A DNA stretch of 64,000 bases from an uncultured Bacteroidales bacterium. GTDB lineage: Bacteria; Bacteroidota; Bacteroidia; Bacteroidales; UBA932. The notes under the pieces were generated by a model. That model worked only from the letters and a program-made list of their open reading frames with translations. It was not told where the DNA came from and searched no databases. Where the stretch lies: assembly GCA_900316795.1 (NCBI GenBank), contig ONEF01000012.1, forward strand, positions 1 through 64,000, read 5' to 3'. The position numbers and the translations under genes are program-made. Shown here in pieces: positions 34,874-42,734 of the stretch. Within the stretch, counting starts at the first letter, position 1. Every line of letters begins with the position of its first letter.

Positions 34874-35142
34874 AAATTACAGAAATGAAAGCAAAAGATG
34901 CAGGGCGGGATGTCCGAATCTTTGTAAGTGAACTGGTACGCAGCAATGATTGCGATGATTTTACAAGTCATTTCGGGTACTGGTATTGTGTCAAGGGCGG
35001 TACGGTAGGGTATTTCGTTACTCGCAGACCACACTCCGGAGTTGCCCTTGAAGGAAAGTTAGCCTTTTATGAACATAATATCTTCAATGTAAACGACCCG
35101 ATTGAAACGAAAGAACAATTTGCAGAACTCATTACAGAATAA
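34870..35142 (+). CDS. phage protein, unknown
   Basis: The 90-aa protein starts MKITEMKAKDAGRD and contains FTSHFGYWYCVKGGTVGYFV, a small beta-sheet pattern. It starts with ATGA overlapping the previous stop. No family is recognised. Confidence 0.55.
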   Translation: MKITEMKAKDAGRDVRIFVSELVRSNDCDDFTSHFGYWYCVKGGTVGYFVTRRPHSGVALEGKLAFYEHNIFNVNDPIETKEQFAELITE

Positions 35143-35161
35143 CTTAAAAACAGTAGCGATT

Positions 35162-35617
35162 ATGAAAAAGACACAGCAAGAACAGGTCAGAGAGATTCTA
35201 ATGACCAAAGGTTCAATTACTCCGTTAGAAGCACTAAACAGTTGCGGGTGCTTCCGTTTAAGCAGCATTATTCACAGGCTCCGCCACGAAGGTATGGACA
35301 TCAAGACAGAAGATGAAAGGAACTCCAAGGGTAATATCTACGCAAGATACACTCACAAAGTTTCAGAAGAAGAGGTCGAGAAGATGTCAAAGGAGCTGTT
35401 CTCACAGATTCTTGACCAGTACGAAAAGGACGGTGGAGAATATCTTGTCCTTGACAGGCTGACAGGTGTACTGTTCCTTACGGACAATTTCAGTGATATA
35501 GCCACTTGCGAATATAATGAATACCAACAGACAGGAGGTATGACTATGAAAGAAGTCAGCGAAATGGCTACCAAAGCAATCAAGATAAGATATAGACATA
35601 ATCTGAAAAACAATTAG
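35162..35617 (+). CDS. winged-helix phage regulator-like protein
   Basis: The 151-aa protein has an N-terminal winged helix: EQVREILMTKGSITPLEALN and then FRLSSIIHRLRHEGMDIKTE. This pattern is common in phage HTH proteins. The second half is a separate helical/acidic domain. The ATG at 35162 follows TAGCGATT; an upstream start lies in the previous gene. A transcription-control role is likely. Confidence 0.65.
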   Translation: MKKTQQEQVREILMTKGSITPLEALNSCGCFRLSSIIHRLRHEGMDIKTEDERNSKGNIYARYTHKVSEEEVEKMSKELFSQILDQYEKDGGEYLVLDRLTGVLFLTDNFSDIATCEYNEYQQTGGMTMKEVSEMATKAIKIRYRHNLKNN

Positions 35618-35619
35618 TT

Positions 35620-35910
35620 ATGGGACGAATTATAAAAGCAAACGGCAAGAAAGAAAGTATCGTGCCAAGTAACGGAAAATACTATCAACTCAAAGAACAG
35701 CAGAAGATAGTTGGAGGATTGATTCAGCACATAAACCTTATGGATGGTTGGATAATGACAATCAACGAAGAAGGCAAATTGTTCGGATTGCCTATAAATG
35801 ATATTGCAACGGAGATATATCGCACCAGTATTTACTTAGAACGAGGCTTTGATACAAGCGATTTCATTGTAGGCGATGTCCTTATATGTAAATCAGACGA
35901 AATAAGATAG
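35620..35910 (+). CDS. phage protein, unknown
   Basis: The 96-aa protein has a beta-rich fold with GNGKYYQLKEQQK-like strands and ends in VGDVLICKSDEIR. It follows the winged-helix gene by two bases. It may relate to small phage proteins of the DUF3846 type, which share the pattern of INDIATEI, but I am not sure. Confidence 0.5.
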   Translation: MGRIIKANGKKESIVPSNGKYYQLKEQQKIVGGLIQHINLMDGWIMTINEEGKLFGLPINDIATEIYRTSIYLERGFDTSDFIVGDVLICKSDEIR

Positions 35911-35932
35911 CCCACATAACACATCTATCAAA

Positions 35933-36163
35933 ATGATAAAAAGCGAAAAAATGACTGAAAAAATGGCAAATAAAGCAATTTATAAATTGGTATTCTCTGA
36001 CCATCAAGAATATATGACAAGCAATGATTTGGTGGCTCTGATGAAGCAGGCAGGAAGATCTGCAAAGAATATGACAGGTGTCGTAAGGTGGGCAATCTAC
36101 CATTGTAGCGGAAGATGCGTGGCCTGTGGCACAAGCAAGAACAAACGAAGTTTAACAGCCTAA
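35933..36163 (+). CDS. small phage protein, unknown
   Basis: The 76-aa basic protein starts MIKSEKMTEKMANKAI, with a CSGRCVACG cysteine group near the end that may bind zinc. Three Met codons near the start make the true start uncertain. The function is unknown. Confidence 0.5.
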   Translation: MIKSEKMTEKMANKAIYKLVFSDHQEYMTSNDLVALMKQAGRSAKNMTGVVRWAIYHCSGRCVACGTSKNKRSLTA

Positions 36164-36196
36164 GAACAATGAGTTATAACAAAAAAAAGTAGCGAT

Positions 36197-36772
36197 ATGA
36201 AAGATTTAGCAAAGATGCGTGAAGAATTTGAAATGAAAATCAAGTACGCAGAAATGGAAAATGAAGTAGAACAGAAACTCGGATTTGATGGATTCTGTGT
36301 TATCGGCAACAGCCTGACTCAAGGAGGCAAGATGCACACATATTTCAGCGACAAGCTTGACCTTGACAAAGCGAGGATGGTGCTGAAAGAGTTTCAGCCA
36401 ACAGAAAAAGTAAAAGTGTCCGGCAGGGACATAGAGCTGACCTATCTGCTCAAGACGCACAGATATCCCAATGAGCCAAAGACTGTGCTTACGATTGAGT
36501 GGATATCCGGAGAGTTTGACCTTTCAATAAGTATGTGGATTGATGATAAGGAAATACTATTGCCGTATTTCAGAGTGGATTGGTATGAGATAGACAACCA
36601 CGACATAGGTTTGTTCTATGGTGCTGTGTCCCCGAGGCAGAAATCTGCTCTTAAAGTACAGCGGTTCCTTTCGTTCAATAGCGGAAATGTAATAAGGTAT
36701 CAAGGCGGTTACAGATACCAAGTTAATGATGGTGTAGCAACTGCTCTCATCGCAGAAATCATAGGAGAATAG
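36197..36772 (+). CDS. phage protein, unknown
   Basis: The 191-aa protein has an N-terminal helix and then a beta-rich domain with VLTIEWISGEFDLSISMWID. Its ATG is preceded by GTAGCGAT, as in neighbouring genes. No family is recognised. Confidence 0.6.
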   Translation: MKDLAKMREEFEMKIKYAEMENEVEQKLGFDGFCVIGNSLTQGGKMHTYFSDKLDLDKARMVLKEFQPTEKVKVSGRDIELTYLLKTHRYPNEPKTVLTIEWISGEFDLSISMWIDDKEILLPYFRVDWYEIDNHDIGLFYGAVSPRQKSALKVQRFLSFNSGNVIRYQGGYRYQVNDGVATALIAEIIGE

Positions 36773-36775
36773 GTT

Positions 36776-36952
36776 ATGACAGGCAGTTATCACTATGAGT
36801 ATGTTGCCTATACAGACAATCTTTGCTATGGGCGAGTTAAGATAGCACAGGACAAAAGCCGTTCTTGGGTAAGATACTGTGCTGAAACATCGGGAAAAGG
36901 ATGTTATGTTATCAATAGAGTAAGGGTTTATGATAAAAACACTCAGTTATGA
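36776..36952 (+). CDS. small phage protein, unknown
   Basis: The 58-aa frame reads MTGSYHYEYVAYTDN and ends VYDKNTQL. Aromatic strands and a GKGCYVINRVRVY segment suggest a small beta fold. Its stop overlaps the start of the next gene (ATGA), and its start is four bases after the previous stop, so the coupling supports it. Confidence 0.5.
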   Translation: MTGSYHYEYVAYTDNLCYGRVKIAQDKSRSWVRYCAETSGKGCYVINRVRVYDKNTQL

Positions 36953-37338
36953 CAAGCGAACAGATAGTAAAAGCCAAAAACGACTTATTTGACAAAGCCA
37001 GTGAAATGGCAAGGGCTGATGGAAAAGAAGGCCGTTTCAATCTTGGAGAGGTTTGGCCGTATTACACGGATGAAATGAAAACAAAGTATGAGGAGCTGTG
37101 GTGCAGGGATATGATAATATCGTGTGTATGCTATAGCACAGAATACAACTTTTATGACGAGAAACAGAAAAAGTTTGGCGAGTATGGCTTGCGCTATGCT
37201 GAAAAACTCGGAGATAAAAGGGCTTTGGAGATATTCTATGACCAAAAAGAATTTATGAAGAATCACGCAACGATACATACAGCAGTAGGTACTGACTGCG
37301 AGGGTGTATCGTATAATTCAATTACTTGGGACATTTAA
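36949..37338 (+). CDS. phage protein, unknown
   Basis: The 129-aa protein is helical with EVWPYYTDEMKTKYEELW near the middle and several Tyr-rich segments. It is coupled to the preceding small gene. No family is recognised. Confidence 0.55.
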   Translation: MTSEQIVKAKNDLFDKASEMARADGKEGRFNLGEVWPYYTDEMKTKYEELWCRDMIISCVCYSTEYNFYDEKQKKFGEYGLRYAEKLGDKRALEIFYDQKEFMKNHATIHTAVGTDCEGVSYNSITWDI

Positions 37339-37352
37339 TAAAGACACTAACA

Positions 37353-37832
37353 ATGAAAGCAAAAGAAAAGAAATTATCGGTTTTTGAAGAAACTATAATG
37401 AGGTTTCTTGATGAAAAAGCATCCAAAGATGTAGCATTTCTCTGCAAGTATGCCAATCATAAGAAAAGCATAGAGGAATGTTGCAGGTATATCTGCCAAG
37501 AGGTTAGAAAGACTGGAAGGCAAGGATTCGCTGATGAAGAAATCTTCGGGATGGCGATTCATTACTTTGATGAGGAAGATATAAAGGTAAGTGAAGATAT
37601 TAACTGCAAGGTTGTAGTGAACAGGGAGATTCAACTGACTGAGGAAGAAAAAGCCAAACTTGCTGAAGAAGCCCGAAAGGAGGTTGAGGAAGAAGAAAAG
37701 AACAAGGTTAAAGCCAAGATTAGGGCAGATCAGGAGAAGGAAGCCAAACGCAAGGCCGAAGAAGAAAAACGCAGGAAAGAAAAACTTGCGGAAGATGAAA
37801 AGGATGGAATGTTGTTCTCTTTTGATGATTAG
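37353..37832 (+). CDS. PcfK-like protein
   Basis: The 159-aa protein has an N-terminal helical domain (LSVFEETIMRFLDEKASKD, then EECCRYICQEVRKTG and DEEIFGMAIHYFDEEDIKVS). A Lys/Glu coiled tail ending in FSFDD follows. It resembles PcfK, first named on an enterococcal conjugative plasmid and common in Bacteroidota mobile elements next to PcfJ, as here. The role is unknown. I chose ATG 37353 over TTG 37326. Confidence 0.75.
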   Translation: MKAKEKKLSVFEETIMRFLDEKASKDVAFLCKYANHKKSIEECCRYICQEVRKTGRQGFADEEIFGMAIHYFDEEDIKVSEDINCKVVVNREIQLTEEEKAKLAEEARKEVEEEEKNKVKAKIRADQEKEAKRKAEEEKRRKEKLAEDEKDGMLFSFDD

Positions 37833-37835
37833 GCT

Positions 37836-38096
37836 ATGGATAAGCAGGTATTTATGAACAGACTTGAAATGTGCTTTGTCAGCAAGGAGGATTTTATGAA
37901 AGATTTGCAGATTCTCCTTGACAGGAAGATAATAACGGACAAAGACATTGAGAAGATGGAAGACAACTTTCTTCCCATATATGCGGTGGCAGCAGCCATA
38001 TATGATTATGAAATAGGTTGGTTTCTCCACGGAGGCTCTGATGATTCTAACAGGAAAACACGAAGAATGATGAGGTATTACAGGAGGTATCTATGA
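37836..38096 (+). CDS. phage protein between pcfK and pcfJ
   Basis: The 86-aa protein is helical with the pattern MKDLQILLDRKIITDKDIEK and a basic end. It lies between the PcfK and PcfJ homologues, overlapping the latter by 4 bases. No family is recognised. Confidence 0.6.
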   Translation: MDKQVFMNRLEMCFVSKEDFMKDLQILLDRKIITDKDIEKMEDNFLPIYAVAAAIYDYEIGWFLHGGSDDSNRKTRRMMRYYRRYL

Positions 38097-39451
38097 AAAA
38101 GTACAGCAAAGAAACGGAAAGAGCCATCAAGGTATGGAACTCCAGAGTAAAGGATGGCGGATTTGGTGTGTCAAAACATCTTGTAAAATGGGTAGAGGAC
38201 AAGGTTGTTCCCAAAAGAGCTTTCGCCACAGGTCACAGGGCTTGGTGTTCTAAATGCGGACAATCGTTCCTAACAGAAAAGACAAAAGGCAAGGAGGTCT
38301 GCCCTCATTGTGGTAGCAAACTCAAAGTTGAGAAATCAAGATGTTGGAGAAAAGAAGATATCTTTTATGTGCAGGAGCTTACTACTTGGGCAGAATTTCA
38401 AGTGGTGCGAACTTACATAGTAAGTGCGTGGGCTTCCAAAAAGAACCTTTTGCGTGTTTATGTGTGGCACGCTTACGACTGGATGATTTCTGAAAATGGA
38501 AAGGCATATTGCTTCTCAAGGAGCTTGACAGCATACCCACGATACAGAAAGATTCCGTTCAGCCTTTGGGATTTGCCGAATAGACCTCCAATGAGGTACA
38601 AAAAGAGTGCGGCTTACAGTGAGTGGCATAACGGATGGATAATTAACGGACATTACTCAAAGAGAAAGTATCAGCCTTGGCTAACCAAGTTTGACATCAA
38701 GGGCAGATTGATGGACAGCGATATGTATTCAGTCATAATTAACCTGCTGAAAGGAACTCCACACTTTGAAACGATGTGGAAGAAGCGAGACAAGGTTCTA
38801 TGCAGTGCGTTTATGTATGGAGAAAGCTCACAGAGATTGTGGCCGCAGATAAAGATTGCCTTGAGGCACGGATTCAAGTTCAAGGACTGGAGGATGTGGG
38901 TTGACCATATAGATATGCTTGGGAGAGAGGGCTATGACATCTTTAATCCGCAATACATAGCACCTGCAGATTTGAAACAGGCTCATAGGAAACTTAATGC
39001 AGAACACGAAGAAAGACTGCGGAAAGAGGAGGAGGAAAGGGAAAGAATTAGGCAACTTGAGGAAATAGAGAGGAACAAAGCCCTCACAGACCCGAACTCG
39101 CCTCTGAATATAGAATACAGGAACAGGATAGGAAAGGTTCTCGCTGTGGTTGTCCGGTCAGGGAACATAAGCATACAGCCGTTGCAAAATATCAAAGACT
39201 TTTACGAAGAAGGGAAAGCCCTGCATCACTGCGTGTATGCGAACAAGTATTATGCTCATAGCGGCTGTCTTATTCTTGGAGCTAAAGTCGGAGGCAAGAG
39301 GACAGAGACCATAGAGCTGAATCTGAGAACAATGCAAATAGAACAATGCAGAGGCAAATATAACCAAGATAGCAAGTATCACGAGGCAATATATTCCCTA
39401 ATGCAAAGTTCGATAGGCCGTTTCAGAGGCTTAAAATGTCAAAATGCTTGA
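38093..39451 (+). CDS. PcfJ-like protein
   Basis: The 452-aa protein has a zinc-ribbon type motif near the N-terminus (CSKCGQSF and CPHCGSKL, residues about 47-72). A middle part has Trp-rich strands, and the C-terminal PcfJ domain has the motif ALHHCVYANKYYAHSGC and IELNLRTMQIEQCRGKYN. PcfJ proteins pair with PcfK in plasmids and phages. Nuclease or modification roles have been suggested but are not settled. It ends the early operon just before promoter 39447-39477. Confidence 0.8.
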   Translation: MKKYSKETERAIKVWNSRVKDGGFGVSKHLVKWVEDKVVPKRAFATGHRAWCSKCGQSFLTEKTKGKEVCPHCGSKLKVEKSRCWRKEDIFYVQELTTWAEFQVVRTYIVSAWASKKNLLRVYVWHAYDWMISENGKAYCFSRSLTAYPRYRKIPFSLWDLPNRPPMRYKKSAAYSEWHNGWIINGHYSKRKYQPWLTKFDIKGRLMDSDMYSVIINLLKGTPHFETMWKKRDKVLCSAFMYGESSQRLWPQIKIALRHGFKFKDWRMWVDHIDMLGREGYDIFNPQYIAPADLKQAHRKLNAEHEERLRKEEEERERIRQLEEIERNKALTDPNSPLNIEYRNRIGKVLAVVVRSGNISIQPLQNIKDFYEEGKALHHCVYANKYYAHSGCLILGAKVGGKRTETIELNLRTMQIEQCRGKYNQDSKYHEAIYSLMQSSIGRFRGLKCQNA

Positions 39452-39477
39452 AATTCAAACATAATTTATTAACTTTG
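39447..39477 (+). promoter_or_regulatory. late promoter with TTGA-N3-TCAA element (copy 3)
   Basis: CTTG at 39447-39450, 19 bases and TAACTTTG at 39470-39477 form a promoter directly upstream of the DUF488 gene. The -33 region overlaps TTGAAATTCAA at 39448-39458, and the spacer holds CATAATTT, both repeated before the portal and scaffold genes. Confidence 0.7.
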
Positions 39478-39482
39478 CACAA

Positions 39483-39881
39483 ATGAAAATTTATACATCA
39501 TATTTCGGGAACTGGAATAGCTTGAAAAAGGCAGACATAGTGCCTGTGAGCATAGCCCTGTTTTCTCCGAAGTGGTATGAAGGGTATAGGTTTCATTTCC
39601 TTGCTCCGACAAGGTATATGGTGCTTGGCGACTGCGAGAGGGAGGAATATGTATCCCTCTACAGGCAGATATTAGATAAATATGGGGCGGAGAAAATAGT
39701 GCAGGCCGTTAATAAGGTTTCTTATGGCAAAGATGTAGCCCTGCTTTGCTATGAAAAACCGGGCGAGTTCTGCCACAGACATCTGCTTGCTGATTATCTG
39801 AACGAGAAACTAAATCTTGGAGTAACGGAATTTGGAGCCGATATAGAAAAGGAGGAGGACAATCAGTTGTCGCTCTTTTAA
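39483..39881 (+). CDS. DUF488-family protein
   Basis: The 132-aa protein has the DUF488 pattern: MKIYTSYFGNWNSLKKADIV at the start and LLCYEKPGEFCHRHLLADYL near the end. The latter, a CYEKxxEFCHRH motif, is the conserved signature. The family function is not established. It is the first gene of the late operon, followed by the tRNA-like element and the predicted modification genes. Confidence 0.8.
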   Translation: MKIYTSYFGNWNSLKKADIVPVSIALFSPKWYEGYRFHFLAPTRYMVLGDCEREEYVSLYRQILDKYGAEKIVQAVNKVSYGKDVALLCYEKPGEFCHRHLLADYLNEKLNLGVTEFGADIEKEEDNQLSLF

Positions 39882-39885
39882 TAAT

Positions 39886-39955
39886 GCGTATGTGGTGTAA
39901 GTAGCACACCTTGCAATCCAGTAAGGAGGTTTTGGTCCGAGTCCAGACATACGCT
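39886..39955 (+). tRNA. tRNA-like element, non-canonical
   Basis: This 70-nt stretch between DUF488 and the amidoligase gene folds by eye as a cloverleaf. GCGTATG pairs perfectly with CATACGC (7 bp). The T arm is TTTGG-TCCGAGT-CCAGA. The D-like arm is GTGT-AAGTA-GCAC (or GGTGT/ACACC), and an anticodon-like stem CCTTG/TAAGG has an 8-nt loop CAATCCAG. The D loop lacks GG, the anticodon loop has 8 instead of 7 bases, and U33 is not in place, so no amino acid is assigned. The discriminator is T and there is no CCA. Confidence 0.5.
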
Positions 39956-39973
39956 CTATTTATGCGATGAGGT

Positions 39974-42031
39974 ATGGCTACACTTAGGATATCGGAAAGA
40001 ACTTTCGGCCTTGAACTTGAGCTGGCAGATGTTTACAGAGAGAGGGTAAAAATGCCTGCAGGCTTCAAATGGGACGATTTGGAGATAGTTCAGAATACTG
40101 ATATGAGTGAGGGCAGGAAAAAAGTTCCTATAGGCGGAGAACTGAATAGCCCTCCAATGAAACTATGTCCGGAGAGTTTCAGAACAATAAACAGATTCTT
40201 GACCTCTGCCAAAGAGAACGGAGCCAAGGCTATCCGTGATGTGTCCTTGCAGGTTCATATCTACATTGGAGACCTTGAACTGGAAGAGGTAAAGAGAATC
40301 TTCTACCTATGCTATTATCATAGCGGCACTTTGAAAGATCTGTGCCACCTTCCAGAGTATTGCGACAGGCAGATATACAGACCTTCTCCGCCTTTGGAGA
40401 CCTGTCTGGCTGTAAGGGCAGCCAATTCCTTTGTAGCCCTCAGAAGTGCCTTTGAGAACAATTCCGTAAAGGGCTATAACAGGTATATGGTCAATGTTGC
40501 CTCATATTTCAAGAGAAAGACTGTAGAATTTCGCTTGTTCAATTCCACTACGGACATAGAGGAACTGTTCGGGTGCGTTATGTTTTGCTACAGATTTGTG
40601 GATTTGGCTATAGGAATTACTGAAGAAGAAATCAAAAATCTGACAAAAACGGAGTTTTTAAGCCTGTTAAATGCCTCTTATAAGTTCCCAACGCTTCCAC
40701 CACCACTAATCTATTATGCAGATGTGGAGAGCCAAAATAAGGACATTTTTATACACCCAAGACTGGATATATCAAATAAGTTCGCTGCTATCCTGCTCGG
40801 AAACGGCTTCGCAGACACGATTAGCTTTGTCAATCCGCACCTGTTCAAACTTGAGGCGAAATTCCTTGACAAGAAGAAAATCAATATCTACAATAATGAT
40901 GAGCTGAATCATATCATTTATCTGATGGCAACAGGCAAACTGCAGATTCACTACAAACAGGATGCTGCCTTTATTGAGGCATCCAATGGAACTGATGCTG
41001 TAAGTCAAATTGCCTCGGTACTTATGTTCAGCAAGGTCAAGGGATTTTTCAAGGATGATGAATACTCGGTAAACGAACTTGTAGCAATCAAGGAAAAGTA
41101 TTCAGATTCCTTTCAGAATGCCTGCAAGGTGGCAGAAAGGCTCGTAAAGCTTCTCCAGACCAGTACATATAAGCTCGGAACTCTCAACGATGCTTTAAGT
41201 GATGGCGGGGATGTCTTTTTCCAGTTTGAATCATACTCGCAGACGCATACGGTCATAAAGAATCTTAGAGTTTACAGCGACTACAAGCTGGATTTTACGG
41301 AGAAAACTACTGACTATTATAATGTCATTGACACGATCCGGGAGGGCGGAAGCCTGTCTATGGTAAGTCTGAATGAATATCTCCCGATGCGGAAAATAGC
41401 CATTGATGGAGACAAAATTCTTTACTCCACAAAGGAAGACCTTGAGAACTCCCTGTCCAAAGACTACAGAACGGAATCGTACCAGTCCTATCTTGAGGCA
41501 CCATACAACCTTTCTATAGATGATTGGAAGAAGTTGACCATACGAAAGGTAATGCCCTCAGAATTTATCAATTATCAGAGAAAGTACATCAAGAAAGTAC
41601 GCAAGGTAATTGCACCGAGATTCTGCTACATAGTCTTTTATGATGAATACCTGCTCGGTGGCTTCGGCTTTGACTACAGCAAGGATGTCAAGTACGACAT
41701 TTGGCTGTTGTCCGATTTCTGCACGAACAACAGAATCCCAAGACTCTCCAAGCTGATTCTTTTGTGCATTAAATCAGAGCCTGTGCATAACAGTATTTCC
41801 TATGCCAACAGTTGTGCGATAGACACCTGCTATACGAAAGTTTATACGCATAACCCTGTTTCTATGAAATACAGGGGGCTTTTTGACAAGAAGGAAAAGT
41901 ACAAGACCGATAAGTTTGAGGACTACTTGCTTTACACTACAACCCTCGGCACAGAGGGCAGCTATGAGGATATTATGAAAAAATACCAAAAACTATTGAA
42001 AAATGGCGGATATAATTCAACTGGAAGATAA
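39974..42031 (+). CDS. amidoligase_2 domain fused to Mom-like acyltransferase domain
   Basis: The 685-aa protein starts with an amidoligase_2-like domain: FGLELE at 11-16, GGELNSPP at 54-61, SLQVHI at 91-96 and TVEFRLFNST at 183-192. Such ligases join a carboxylate to an amine using ATP. A middle region of unknown fold follows (about 230-530). The C-terminal 540-645 region reads YIVFYDEYLLGGFGF, then WLLSDFCTNNRIPRLSKLIL and TKVYTHNPVSMKYRGLF. This resembles the GNAT-fold Mom family that modifies adenine in phage DNA. I infer a DNA base-modification enzyme. It overlaps the next gene by 29 bases. Confidence 0.6.
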   Translation: MATLRISERTFGLELELADVYRERVKMPAGFKWDDLEIVQNTDMSEGRKKVPIGGELNSPPMKLCPESFRTINRFLTSAKENGAKAIRDVSLQVHIYIGDLELEEVKRIFYLCYYHSGTLKDLCHLPEYCDRQIYRPSPPLETCLAVRAANSFVALRSAFENNSVKGYNRYMVNVASYFKRKTVEFRLFNSTTDIEELFGCVMFCYRFVDLAIGITEEEIKNLTKTEFLSLLNASYKFPTLPPPLIYYADVESQNKDIFIHPRLDISNKFAAILLGNGFADTISFVNPHLFKLEAKFLDKKKINIYNNDELNHIIYLMATGKLQIHYKQDAAFIEASNGTDAVSQIASVLMFSKVKGFFKDDEYSVNELVAIKEKYSDSFQNACKVAERLVKLLQTSTYKLGTLNDALSDGGDVFFQFESYSQTHTVIKNLRVYSDYKLDFTEKTTDYYNVIDTIREGGSLSMVSLNEYLPMRKIAIDGDKILYSTKEDLENSLSKDYRTESYQSYLEAPYNLSIDDWKKLTIRKVMPSEFINYQRKYIKKVRKVIAPRFCYIVFYDEYLLGGFGFDYSKDVKYDIWLLSDFCTNNRIPRLSKLILLCIKSEPVHNSISYANSCAIDTCYTKVYTHNPVSMKYRGLFDKKEKYKTDKFEDYLLYTTTLGTEGSYEDIMKKYQKLLKNGGYNSTGR

Positions 42032-42734
42032 CTGGAAGCTGTCTTTGGTGGATATTGAACTCATTGACGAGGCCGATGAGAACGCAAACCAAATGTCAGA
42101 TGAAGATTTCCAGAGGTTAGTAAAGAACATACGCAAGGGCGGACTTTCAAGTGTTGTCGGTTGCGTAAAGATTGGCGAAAGGTACAAGCTATTTAGCGGA
42201 CACCACAGGGTAAGAGCCTGTAAGGTTCTGAGGTACAAGAAGATACCTGTTATTTACAAGGAGGAAGCCGAAATGCAGGGCAAGGATGAGTTTATAGCAA
42301 CTCAGCTCTCGCATAACTCCCTGCACGGAGAAGATGATAAGGGCATACTCAAAAGGCTGTTTGAGCAGATAAAAAGCATTGACTTCAAAGTGTTTGCCCA
42401 TATCAATACCGATGATTTCCCAAAGACAGACATATATTCGGTCAGTTTTGGCATTGAAAAGGAAATGTTCTCGGTAAGTGTTGTTCTCTACAGGTCGCAG
42501 ATGAGCGAACTTGCAAACATCTTGTCAATGACAGATGCGGAGCTTAAAGAAAACGATGTCGTTCTTTTGGCTGACGGTGCAACCAATGAGAAATTGTTTC
42601 TCGCTTTGATGGGAGAGATAGGAAAGCAATATAAAATCAAGTCCCCAAGTGTTCGTTTTTCAAAGATACTTGAACTTGCAAAAAAGGCTGTTGACGATGA
42701 AAGCAGGAATAATAAGAGAAACAAGAAAGGATGA
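42003..42734 (+). CDS. ParB-like nuclease-domain protein
   Basis: The 243-aa protein has an N-terminal ParB/Srx-fold domain: VDIELIDEADENANQMS, then NIRKGGLSSVVGCVKIGERY and SGHHRVRACKVL (GHHR at 66-69). Phage ParB-like proteins of this kind often sit beside DNA-modification genes or terminases, as here. The second half is helical and has no recognised DNA-binding HTH. It overlaps both neighbours, so the three are made together. Confidence 0.78.
   Translation: MADIIQLEDNWKLSLVDIELIDEADENANQMSDEDFQRLVKNIRKGGLSSVVGCVKIGERYKLFSGHHRVRACKVLRYKKIPVIYKEEAEMQGKDEFIATQLSHNSLHGEDDKGILKRLFEQIKSIDFKVFAHINTDDFPKTDIYSVSFGIEKEMFSVSVVLYRSQMSELANILSMTDAELKENDVVLLADGATNEKLFLALMGEIGKQYKIKSPSVRFSKILELAKKAVDDESRNNKRNKKG

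Noticed and set aside
39886..39955. Assigning the tRNA-like element to Trp (CCA), Gly (TCC) or Asp (ATC)
   Set aside because: The loop has 8 bases and U33 is not in register. For CCA the required stem pairs fail, so no anticodon can be defended.
39886..39955. Minus-strand reading of the tRNA-like element
   Set aside because: The T-arm pattern TCCGAGT and the stem order fit only on the plus strand.
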